Positions 15,914 to 23,832 of a stretch of 42,833 nucleotides of DNA are shown here, one piece after another. A program made the position numbers and the translations under genes. Source of the DNA: JAABVY01 sp964496505 (lineage in GTDB: Bacteria > Zixibacteria > MSB-5A5 > JAABVY01). Where the stretch lies: positions 1 to 42,833 of the forward strand of contig CAZBZV010000038.1 in the NCBI GenBank assembly GCA_964496505.1. The letters run 5' to 3'. Below the pieces are notes generated by a model. That model ran no database searches, was not told the origin of the DNA, and saw only the letters and a program-made list of their open reading frames with translations. Each line of letters opens with the position of its first letter. The stretch's first letter is position 1.

Positions 15914-16912
15914 TCAATATTTTTTGCGGCGTTCTATCATGTAGTTCGAGCCGGCCAGCTTCTTGGTGTATTTTTTTAGATCAGCCAGCATATGCGACAT
16001 CTCGCCCGCATGCGAGAAAGCCCCGTTCTGACAAACCAGCACAGCGATTGATACGGTAAGAAGCGGGTATACTTCGTCTTGCTCGAAACGGTTGCGGGTA
16101 ACAATCTTGCCCCGCAAGCGATCTTCGTCTTTATAGCGATAGGGTATCAGCCGGTCGAAGGTCTTGATGACATTGGAACAAACATCGTCAATTTTGTCAT
16201 AAGGAATTATGCATATGAAATCATCCCCGCCAATATGCCCGATGAATCCATCCGGCACAAGGTCGAAGACTATATCCCTCACGATCTGGGCAGTCAAGCG
16301 TATAACTTTATCGCCATAAAAGTATCCGTAATAATCGTTATAGGCCTTGAAATTATCTATATCCAGGTAGCAGACCGCAAAATCAATCTTCCTGTCTATG
16401 AGCTTGTTAATCCGCTTATCGATCATCGAGGGTCCCGGCAGACGTGATGATGGATTTACCCCGAGGTCGCGGCGGGAGCGGTTCAGAAGCATCTTAATTC
16501 GAACCTCAAAGCCCCTGTAATCCCATTCACCCACAAACAGCTCATCCGCCTCGCAATCCAGAGCGCGCCGATATATATTTTCATCATTCCCGGGATAGTA
16601 AACAATAAGGGGAATGATCGACAAAAACATCTGCTCCTTGGCCTGCATAATCATTATGTGTGCCTCTGCAAAGTCCCCATCCACAGCAATCACGATAAGA
16701 TCGAGAGGATACCGTTTGCAGCAGCGCACCAGTTCCGTGGAGCTGTTAAAAAAATGAAACTGCAGGTTCTCGCCGTTAAAGGCCTCTGAAAGCTCAGTGG
16801 TGATATCAATGTTATGCTGGTATATGGCACAGTTAAAGAGAGCGTTTGTGGTTCTTCTTTCCTCCGGTGGAATTATCCATGTCGGAGTCTTGTATATCGT
16901 TCCCTGGCTCAT
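15914..16912 (-). CDS. GGDEF-domain protein with degenerate GGDDF and receiver-like N-terminus
   Basis: Residues 165-332 form a GGDEF domain, which in active enzymes makes cyclic di-GMP from GTP. YLDIDNFKAYNDYYGY (182-197) gives the metal and base contacts, but the signature is GGDDF (228-232) instead of GG(D/E)EF, and no RxxD inhibitory site precedes it. Residues 20-145 look like a receiver domain that has lost the phosphorylation pattern. It may be a weak cyclase, a GTP-binding sensor or a cyclic-di-GMP receptor. It ends with a basic YMIERRKKY tail. The start overlaps xerD by 80 bases in another frame; no later ATG gives an intact N-terminus. Confidence 0.8.
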   Translation of the reverse strand: MSQGTIYKTPTWIIPPEERRTTNALFNCAIYQHNIDITTELSEAFNGENLQFHFFNSSTELVRCCKRYPLDLIVIAVDGDFAEAHIMIMQAKEQMFLSIIPLIVYYPGNDENIYRRALDCEADELFVGEWDYRGFEVRIKMLLNRSRRDLGVNPSSRLPGPSMIDKRINKLIDRKIDFAVCYLDIDNFKAYNDYYGYFYGDKVIRLTAQIVRDIVFDLVPDGFIGHIGGDDFICIIPYDKIDDVCSNVIKTFDRLIPYRYKDEDRLRGKIVTRNRFEQDEVYPLLTVSIAVLVCQNGAFSHAGEMSHMLADLKKYTKKLAGSNYMIERRKKY

Positions 16913-17822
16913 ATAAATTCTCGCGCGGATGACAGCGCTTATGCACTTCCTTCAGATATCTCTGGTCCAAATGAGTATATATCTGTGTAGTAGATATATC
17001 GGCATGACCGAGAAATTCCATTACCGTCCGAATGTCCGCACCCCCCTCAACCATATGTGTGGCACAGGAATGGCGCAAAATATGGGGTGTGATTTTTCTC
17101 ATAATCTGAGCCTTTTTAGCGTATTTTTCGAAAATTCCCCACAATCCCATCCGACTCAAGCCCCCGCCCTTCTGGCTTAAGAACAAGGTGTCGAACGACT
17201 TATCCTTAGTAAGATGCGGTCTTGCATCATGCAAATAGACCTCCAGAGCCTTTTTCGCATATTTTCCGAACGGCACCAGACGTTCCTTATTGCCCTTGCC
17301 CTTCACGCGCAAAATGTCGATCTCCATGACCACATCTCCAATTTTCAGATTGCCCACCTCGGAAATCCGCAAACCGCAGGCATACCACAACTCCAGAATA
17401 GCCCTGTCTCGCAAGGCCAGCGCGTTATCGCCATCGACTGATTCTATCAGGTTCTCGACCTCATCTCTGGACAAAACATCCGGCAATGCTCGCAGCAATT
17501 TGGGCGATTCCAGTGATGTCGTGGGATCGGAGCGGACATGTTTTTCAGCCAGAAGAAATTTGTAAAGATGTTTTATGGCCGACAGCTTGCGCGCCGCACT
17601 CCGTGCAGAGATTCTGTTTTTGCGCAGGCTGATTATGTAATCCAGAACCTCGGCATCCCCTGCTCCGATAAGCGGGCACTCGGAACGCTGTCTCAGAAAT
17701 TCGACAAAATCGAAAAGGTCATGGCGGTAGGCGGCAATCGTATTATCCGACAAATTCAGTTCCAGGTCGACATACCCCAGAAAATCCAGAAGCAAGCGTT
17801 TATTTTGGTCGTGAGAAATCAT
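16833..17822 (-). CDS. xerD: Site-specific tyrosine recombinase, XerD-like
   Basis: This tyrosine recombinase would resolve chromosome dimers at dif together with a partner recombinase. With the ATG at 17822 it has 329 residues and all catalytic residues in order: R152 in CGLRISEVGNL, K176 in KGKGNKERLVP, H247 and R250 in HILRHSCATHM, H273 in LGHADISTTQ, and Y282 in IYTHL. Spacing matches E. coli XerD (R148, K172, H244, R247, H270, Y279). An extra tail of about 28 residues follows the usual end at HPR. A TTG at 17879 would add 19 residues that do not resemble the family. XerC is possible. It is cotranscribed with comF, which ends 65 bases upstream. Confidence 0.92.
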   Translation of the reverse strand: MISHDQNKRLLLDFLGYVDLELNLSDNTIAAYRHDLFDFVEFLRQRSECPLIGAGDAEVLDYIISLRKNRISARSAARKLSAIKHLYKFLLAEKHVRSDPTTSLESPKLLRALPDVLSRDEVENLIESVDGDNALALRDRAILELWYACGLRISEVGNLKIGDVVMEIDILRVKGKGNKERLVPFGKYAKKALEVYLHDARPHLTKDKSFDTLFLSQKGGGLSRMGLWGIFEKYAKKAQIMRKITPHILRHSCATHMVEGGADIRTVMEFLGHADISTTQIYTHLDQRYLKEVHKRCHPRENLYEPGNDIQDSDMDNSTGGKKNHKRSL

Positions 17823-17887
17823 AATAACTATTCTATGTTGATTTGAAATGAAAGGAAATGAAATAGAAGACGAAATCAAATAAAACT

Positions 17888-18631
17888 TTATTCCAGAATA
17901 TCATGCCCCGCTATCGCCAGCACCGCCAGTTGTATTTCACGTGCCCCCGCTTCCTTCAATATCCGCGCGGCTTCCGAGGCGGTAGCTCCCGAAGTCGTCA
18001 CATCATCAACCAGAATTATTCTTTTCTTCTCTAAATCGGCTTTTGGATTTATTCTAAATGCCCCACGCATATTCTTCTTCCTCTGCTCTCGATTCAGGCC
18101 GGTTTGATCTTTGGTCCTGCGAACTCGAATGAGCACATCGAGATCAATCGGAATATGCAATTCGTTTTGCAATTCTTCTGCGATATACACGCTCTGATTA
18201 AAACCGCGCTTGCATTCACGCAATGGATGCAGCGGTACCGGTATAATCATGTCGATTTTCTTCTCCTGCAGTCGGTCTGCCATCAAATCAGCAAGATTTC
18301 TCGACAAAAATCTTCCGGCCGGAATAATACCCTGGTATTTGAAGGAGTGAATCAGGGGACGGAAGAAATCATCATAGGAAGAACATGCCCAGACTTTTGA
18401 AATAAGCCTGCTGCCGCCGCAGGCAGGGCACTTATCAGAGCAGACGTCCATTGGATTTTTGCATTTGAAGCAATACGGATCAGAATAAAAATCAAGGCTG
18501 AACGCACACCGATCGCAAAGAAAGAATCTATCGCCCTCATGCAATAAATCGCAGATCACGCACTGGGGAGGATATACGAATCCCATCAGGCTGTTATAAA
18601 TATGCTCCGCAGTTGCACGGATTTTATTCAC
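17888..18631 (-). CDS. comF: ComF-family phosphoribosyltransferase-like protein
   Basis: ComF proteins act in natural competence, helping bring single-stranded DNA into the cytoplasm, and have a phosphoribosyltransferase fold. Seen are a cysteine-rich zinc region (CVIC, CDRC, CFKC, CPACGG at about 24-72), IIPVPLHPLRECKRGFNQS in the middle, and the PRPP-binding loop ILVDDVTTSGATASEA near 210-226. The length of 247 residues is normal. It is 83 bases downstream of relA and is followed by xerD. No other competence gene is in the window, so a role in DNA uptake is only suggested by family. Confidence 0.92.
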   Translation of the reverse strand: MNKIRATAEHIYNSLMGFVYPPQCVICDLLHEGDRFFLCDRCAFSLDFYSDPYCFKCKNPMDVCSDKCPACGGSRLISKVWACSSYDDFFRPLIHSFKYQGIIPAGRFLSRNLADLMADRLQEKKIDMIIPVPLHPLRECKRGFNQSVYIAEELQNELHIPIDLDVLIRVRRTKDQTGLNREQRKKNMRGAFRINPKADLEKKRIILVDDVTTSGATASEAARILKEAGAREIQLAVLAIAGHDILE

Positions 18632-18714
18632 TGCTATCCCTCACAGCTTTTTTAAAGATATGGATACATTACTATATTATAAATAATCTTTGGATATTCA
18701 AGCCTTATCGGGAA

Positions 18715-20886
18715 TTATTTTTTTGAAGAACCCATACTGCGGGTAACGTCAATCACACCCTTGACCTTCTTTATCTGGTCGAGTATGCGATTTAAATGGG
18801 TAAGGTTGCGTACCTCGGCGATAAATTCACCGCGTGCCAGACCTTTGGAGGCGGAAATACTGCTGTTTTTTAAATTGGTTTCATCATCGGCAATAGAGTT
18901 TAAAATATCGCGCAGGATATTCTTCCTGTCTTCCATAATAAGATTGATCTTAACGATGAATTTGGATTGCTCGCCTATATCCCAGTCAAGTTTCACGATT
19001 CGGGCTTTGTCGATGTTGGCGCGTTGGATGTTGGGGCAGTTGGCACGATGAACGGTAACTCCCCGACCGCGTGTAATGAATCCGACCACTTCTTCACCTG
19101 GCACCGGCTGACAGCAATTACCGAAATTGAACTGAAGAGATTTTATATCATCGATTTTGATACCTCCGCGCGAACGGGAGCGGTCTGTTATAATCTCCTC
19201 GATGGATTCCTTTGATTCCTCAAGCGTCTGCGGATATAGCTTATTGACCGCCGATATGACCGAGACATCCCCCTGCCCGATACCCGCCAGGAAGCTGTTG
19301 ACATTTTTATAGGAAAATTCTTCGGCACATTCGAGAATCTCTTTTACCGATGGATATGGCAGGCGCATCTTGCGCAGATGCCGTTCCAGCATCTCCTTGC
19401 CAAGCTGACGGTTTTTGTCGAAGTCCTGCTGTTTGATAAATTTCCTTATCTTCGAACGCGCTCCCGAGGTGTTCACCATTTGCAGCCAGTCACGGCTGGG
19501 CTGCTTGTTGGAGGCGGTCATGACCTCGACCTCGTCCCCGCTCTTGAGCTCGGAATTCAAAGGCACCAGCTTGCCGTTAATTTTGACACCCGCACATCGC
19601 AGTCCCACTTCTGTATGTACCGCAAAAGCAAAGTCGAGCGCGGTCGAACCGGCAGGGAGATGTTTCAATTCACCTTTGGGGGTGAACACAAATACCTCGT
19701 CATGATACAGATCGATCTTCAGATACTCCAGAAATTCCGCGGGATTGGTCATATCCTTCTGCCAGTCCAGAACCTCTCGCAGCCAGTTCAGGCGCTTATC
19801 GGCCTCGCCTATACCCCTGGCGCCTTCCTTGTAAAGCCAATGCGAGGCGATTCCGTACTCGGCACGCATATGCATCTCTTTCGTCCGTATCTGAAATTCA
19901 ACCACATGTCCGTCGGGGCCGATCACATTGGTATGCAAAGACTGATAGCCGTTCTGCTTGGGTTTGGCGATATAATCGTCGAACCCTCCCACCGGGACAT
20001 AAAGCATGTGCACCACACCGAGAGCATGATAACATTGAGCGATAGTATCAACGATTATCCTTATGGCAAAGAGGTCGTAGATTTCTTCAAACGATCTCTC
20101 CTTGCGCTCCATTTTGCGATGTATGGAATCAATGCTCTTTGCACGGCCATAAACCTCGGCCTTGACATTATTGGCCTTCAGCTCCTTCTGCATCGGCTCA
20201 AGTACACCCTTGACGTATGACTCCCTCGCATGCAGGGTATTATCGAGACGATTTTTGATATATTCGTATTCCTCGGGGTGCATGTATTTCAGCGATAAAT
20301 CCTCGAGTTCCCGCTTTATTAATGCCATGCCCAAACGATGTGCTATCGGTGCAAACACCTCGTAGGTCTCTCTGGCGTTTTTTATCTGACGTTTCTCGGA
20401 AAGAAATTCGAGTGTGCGCATATTATGCAGACGGTCGGCCAGCTTGATTAAGATGACACGGATATCCTTGGCCATCGACAGAAGCATCTTGCGGAAATAT
20501 TCAGCCTTGGTCTCTATCGAGGTTTTGGCCTGATAGGTGGAAATCCTGCTGACGCCGTCAACCAGTTCGGCGATCTCATCCCCAAAATCTCGGCGCAGAT
20601 CGCTAACAGTGACCTCGGTATCCTCCACCACATCATGCAGAAGCCCGGCCGCAATCGTGATCGTATCCATCTTCTGAGCCGCCAGAATAAGAGCCACATT
20701 TATGGAATGAGTAAAATACTTCTCGCCGGAAGCGCGCATCTGATCCTTATGGGCACGGTCGGCATATTCGAACGCCTTGCGCAGAAGGTCGTCGTGAACC
20801 GAGCCATTCACCTTTCTGACTTCTTCAACAAAACGGTCCGCGGCCATGTATTTATAATTTTCTTTAGGCGCCCTCTGGCCGATCAT
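18715..20886 (-). CDS. relA: Bifunctional (p)ppGpp synthetase/hydrolase
   Basis: This RelA/SpoT homologue (Rsh) makes and breaks the stringent-response alarmone. The N-terminal HD hydrolase domain is intact (H60, HD at 84-85 in LLHDVVEDTE, D151 in KLADRLHNM). The synthetase domain has RIIVDT, GYQSLHT and EFQIRTKEMH. A TGS domain begins at FVFTPKGELKHLP, with the zinc-finger-like region NCCQPVPGEEVVGF, and a C-terminal ACT domain starts about residue 645. At 723 residues it is full length, so both activities are expected. Its ATG is one base after the stop of the GT4 gene, with GGAG in that gene's end. It thus sits in an envelope-sugar operon. Confidence 0.96.
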   Translation of the reverse strand: MIGQRAPKENYKYMAADRFVEEVRKVNGSVHDDLLRKAFEYADRAHKDQMRASGEKYFTHSINVALILAAQKMDTITIAAGLLHDVVEDTEVTVSDLRRDFGDEIAELVDGVSRISTYQAKTSIETKAEYFRKMLLSMAKDIRVILIKLADRLHNMRTLEFLSEKRQIKNARETYEVFAPIAHRLGMALIKRELEDLSLKYMHPEEYEYIKNRLDNTLHARESYVKGVLEPMQKELKANNVKAEVYGRAKSIDSIHRKMERKERSFEEIYDLFAIRIIVDTIAQCYHALGVVHMLYVPVGGFDDYIAKPKQNGYQSLHTNVIGPDGHVVEFQIRTKEMHMRAEYGIASHWLYKEGARGIGEADKRLNWLREVLDWQKDMTNPAEFLEYLKIDLYHDEVFVFTPKGELKHLPAGSTALDFAFAVHTEVGLRCAGVKINGKLVPLNSELKSGDEVEVMTASNKQPSRDWLQMVNTSGARSKIRKFIKQQDFDKNRQLGKEMLERHLRKMRLPYPSVKEILECAEEFSYKNVNSFLAGIGQGDVSVISAVNKLYPQTLEESKESIEEIITDRSRSRGGIKIDDIKSLQFNFGNCCQPVPGEEVVGFITRGRGVTVHRANCPNIQRANIDKARIVKLDWDIGEQSKFIVKINLIMEDRKNILRDILNSIADDETNLKNSSISASKGLARGEFIAEVRNLTHLNRILDQIKKVKGVIDVTRSMGSSKK

Positions 20887-20887
20887 A

Positions 20888-21976
20888 TCAACTATTCTCC
20901 AAAAGCTTTCTGTATAACTCCAGGTGTTGTCCGCTTATATTAATTATATCGTATTTCCGCAGATTATTATAGAACTCTTTTCTGATTTTGTTCCCCAGCT
21001 CATTATCGCGAGAAACGGCAATCATGATTTCCGAAAGTCTGCTTAAATCGCTCCTGTCGAATAAAAACCCATTCTTTTTTTCTTCGATAATCCCCTCTAT
21101 ACCCGGAATTTTTGTGCCTGCAATAACAGCGCCGCAGGCACCCGCCTCCAAAAGCGACGAGCCCAGACCTTCCGATTTCGAGGCCAATATATACAAATCC
21201 AGGCCCCGGTAAAATTCAGACATATCATCGACAAATCCGAGGAATTGAACTCTATCATCTAAACCCAGTTTCTCCGCCTGTAGTTCGAGCGATTCCCGAC
21301 ACGGGCCCTCGCCGGCGATCCTGAATACAAACTCGCCAAGCCGGTCTTTGGCTTTCGCAAGAGCAAGCAGAATCAGATCCGCGCCCTTATCTTTTTCCAG
21401 AGCGCCTGCGGTGCCGATGCGAAATATCTCCGACTCTTCGCGTCCGCCCGGATTAAACAGATCGTAGTCGACCGAACTGGGGATCACATTAATCTTTGAG
21501 GGTGGAATGCCTTTTTTCAAAAGGATATCCGAGACCTTCCGACTGAGCGCCACGTAAGCATTCACTTTGCGCGAATTGTACTTCAATCGCTTCGAGAAGG
21601 AGCCGGATTTATCGAAAGCCGTTCGCACCGTCACCACCATTTTTAGTTCGGGATATTTCCTTTTCACTATCAGGCCCAGGGTATGGCTGTGTGAATCGGA
21701 GGCATGAAATATTTCCGCGCCCATATTCTTCAATTCGCGGGCCAGCTTGCGCCCTTCAAAAAGTATGCTGAATATGCTGTAGCGCGAGGGAATCACCTCG
21801 ATTCCGTTCAATTCGCAGCGTTTCAGAAGTTCACCCCTGTTCTGACAAATCACCACGACTTCGTGGCCGTTGTATTGAAGCGCACGGGCGAGATTCAGAG
21901 TCTGGCGCTGCCCACCCCTGAATCCTCGGCCGAGATCAGATAACGCTATTCTGTGTTTAATCTCTTCTGAGGGCAT
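20888..21976 (-). CDS. Glycosyltransferase family 4
   Basis: A cytoplasmic-face GT-B enzyme moving sugars from nucleotide donors, probably to a lipid-linked core or exopolysaccharide. DLGRGFRGGQRQTLNLARAL near the start is the acceptor-side glycine loop of GT4. The C-terminal domain has FRIGTAGALEKDKGADLIL and the donor-binding ASKSEGLGSSLLEAGACG, with the paired glutamates in the usual E-x7-E spacing. The length of 362 residues is normal. It overlaps the GT2 gene by 20 bases and is followed by relA after one base. The acceptor cannot be told. Confidence 0.9.
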   Translation of the reverse strand: MPSEEIKHRIALSDLGRGFRGGQRQTLNLARALQYNGHEVVVICQNRGELLKRCELNGIEVIPSRYSIFSILFEGRKLARELKNMGAEIFHASDSHSHTLGLIVKRKYPELKMVVTVRTAFDKSGSFSKRLKYNSRKVNAYVALSRKVSDILLKKGIPPSKINVIPSSVDYDLFNPGGREESEIFRIGTAGALEKDKGADLILLALAKAKDRLGEFVFRIAGEGPCRESLELQAEKLGLDDRVQFLGFVDDMSEFYRGLDLYILASKSEGLGSSLLEAGACGAVIAGTKIPGIEGIIEEKKNGFLFDRSDLSRLSEIMIAVSRDNELGNKIRKEFYNNLRKYDIINISGQHLELYRKLLENS

Positions 21977-22706
21977 AATAGTATTTCAAAAACTGTCCCC
22001 CGGCAGTGAAACAGGCTATCCATAAGCCGGGAAAACCGTCCATAAATCCTCTTTGTATTATAAATTTTCTTATAAACGCCACAATTGGCTTTAGCAGCAT
22101 ATAAAGCAGTTTTACCGATATTGAAAGCTCTTTTTTTCTCCGTGCTCCAAGGCGGGCATACTCTCCGGCCTTACGCATATAGACCTTCAAATTGGGGTAG
22201 CTGTAATGCAGAAGGCTGCCGGAAATTTGCTTTATTTTCCCGCTGTACTTTAGCGATTCATGAACCGGGCTGTCATCAAAACCGGCATTATTCTTGTTAA
22301 AAAGGCGGAAGACATATTCGGGGTACCATCCCGAATAACGAATCCAATGCCCGCATAAATTGGTTATCCGGCTGAACTCTGCTCCGGCATACTCATCACA
22401 GTCCTCAAGGAAGCTTTCAATGCCTTTATGTAATTCTGGTGTAACTATCTCATCCGAGTCGAGTGAGAGAATCCAGTCATGCGAGGTCATCGCGACCGCC
22501 TTCTGCCTGGACTTTCCAAAGCCGTCGAATTCTATTGAGATAACATTGGCGCCATGCTTTCGGGCTTCTTCCATAGTGTTGTCAACAGAACCGGTATCAG
22601 CCAGACAGATTTCATCGGCCCATTTAACCGAATCGAGAACGCGTCCGATTTGTCCCTCGACATTGCGTGCAATCATTGCAACCGAGAGTTTAGCTCGCCT
22701 TTTCAT
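21957..22706 (-). CDS. Glycosyltransferase family 2 (WaaE/KdtX-like)
   Basis: A GT-A fold transferase resembling the LPS-core beta-glucosyltransferases WaaE/KdtX. It begins KLSVAMIARNVEGQIGRVLD, followed by EICLADTGSVDNT and the metal-binding DSDE in WILSLDSDEIVTPEL (around 94-97). The region HWIRYSGWYPEYVFRLFNK matches the later part of that family. The ATG at 22706 is chosen because the fold starts there; an upstream extension of 50 residues is basic and unlike the family, and lies within the GT9 gene. A hydrophobic stretch near the C-terminus may attach it to the membrane. It fits lipopolysaccharide or lipooligosaccharide core assembly with its GT9 neighbour. Confidence 0.88.
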   Translation of the reverse strand: MKRRAKLSVAMIARNVEGQIGRVLDSVKWADEICLADTGSVDNTMEEARKHGANVISIEFDGFGKSRQKAVAMTSHDWILSLDSDEIVTPELHKGIESFLEDCDEYAGAEFSRITNLCGHWIRYSGWYPEYVFRLFNKNNAGFDDSPVHESLKYSGKIKQISGSLLHYSYPNLKVYMRKAGEYARLGARRKKELSISVKLLYMLLKPIVAFIRKFIIQRGFMDGFPGLWIACFTAGGQFLKYYYALRRD

Positions 22707-23832
22707 GGCTGGACGCCTTTTCCTCGGCTGCAACTTTTTTGATGGCCTCGAATAAATCCTCGGGTTCGATTTGCTCGATACGATAGAAGTCAGGTGAGCG
22801 CACCGCCCTGATCTTGGGATTATACGGCCCCCATTCGTTGAAATTGCTGTCATCACCGGAGAACATCACCACCGAGGGCAGGTCGAAAGCGCTGGCGAGA
22901 TGGGTCAGGGATGTGTCTGGTGTTATCAGAAAGTCGTAATATTTCATCATACCCGCCACCTGGCGAATATTCAATCCTTTTGGAATCGGAACCACACGGC
23001 TGTTGTATTTTTCCAGAATCTTCTCGGCCTTCCAGTACTCAGACGGCGCATAATTTAGCGCAAACATCCATTCCGGATATTCATCCAGAAGCATCTTTAT
23101 AAGCTTGAGATACTTTTCCATCGGCCAGGTTCTGGCAGGGCGCCCTGCTGAAAGATTGACACATACAACCGTATCATATTTCTCCTTCAGCTTTCCTACA
23201 AATTCTCTGCCCGGCTTAAAGTCTTCATCTTCGAGATACAGACGGGGACGCATGTCGCAGTCCTCCAGGTCAAGGCCGAACAGGTTGAGAATACGGCCGG
23301 TTGAATTGATTATGTGATGCACTCCTCTTTCGGACTCGACAGTTCGGTCGAAGTATCTGGCATAATGAAGCTTTCCCACACCCAGCTTGAATCCCCGTCC
23401 CGCTATGAGCGATACCAGAATTGTAGCCGTGACAGAAGCTCCAAAAATCAGATCGGCCACACAATCATAGTCCTCTTTCTTCATGGCCTTAATATTTTCC
23501 CAGTCACGCAGCGGCTTTTTGTGATAAAAATATGCCTTACTTATATGCGGATCGGTTTTGACAATTTCGTAATTATCTTTGCCGCAGACCAGATCTATCT
23601 CGATATGCGGGTATTTCTTTTTCAGGTTATGGAAAATCGGCAGGGAAATAACCATATCCCCCAGCTTATCATGCCTGATAAAGAGCACTTTCTTGACCTT
23701 CTGCGGGTCGAATTTGCCGCGTGCCTTCTTCACACCTCCAAAAAAGACATACATTTTCAATACCAGCCGCTTAAAGCCAATTTCGATTGACTTCAGAAAT
23801 CTTCCATGCCATGTCTTGGTATCAAGACCCAT
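22690..23832 (-). CDS. Glycosyltransferase family 9 (heptosyltransferase-like)
   Basis: GT9 enzymes add heptose from ADP-heptose to the LPS inner core. VLFIRHDKLGDMVISLPIF near residue 48 is the N-terminal signature, and FLITPDTSLTHLASAFDLPS with VVMFSG is the C-terminal one that includes the sugar-nucleotide contacts. VNLSAGRPARTWPMEKYLKL lies at the hinge. The length of 380 residues is slightly long, with a basic lead-in of about 45 residues. It overlaps msbA by 11 bases and GT2 by 17, so the genes are tightly coupled. Acceptor is inferred only from family and context. Confidence 0.9.
   Translation of the reverse strand: MGLDTKTWHGRFLKSIEIGFKRLVLKMYVFFGGVKKARGKFDPQKVKKVLFIRHDKLGDMVISLPIFHNLKKKYPHIEIDLVCGKDNYEIVKTDPHISKAYFYHKKPLRDWENIKAMKKEDYDCVADLIFGASVTATILVSLIAGRGFKLGVGKLHYARYFDRTVESERGVHHIINSTGRILNLFGLDLEDCDMRPRLYLEDEDFKPGREFVGKLKEKYDTVVCVNLSAGRPARTWPMEKYLKLIKMLLDEYPEWMFALNYAPSEYWKAEKILEKYNSRVVPIPKGLNIRQVAGMMKYYDFLITPDTSLTHLASAFDLPSVVMFSGDDSNFNEWGPYNPKIRAVRSPDFYRIEQIEPEDLFEAIKKVAAEEKASSHEKAS

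Noticed and set aside
16833..17879. Phage or integron integrase and a mobile island
   Set aside because: Residue spacing matches housekeeping XerD, and neighbours are core genes; no att-like repeats or phage genes are near.
19378..20220. 280-codon plus-strand frame
   Set aside because: It is antisense to relA, which is intact and full length.
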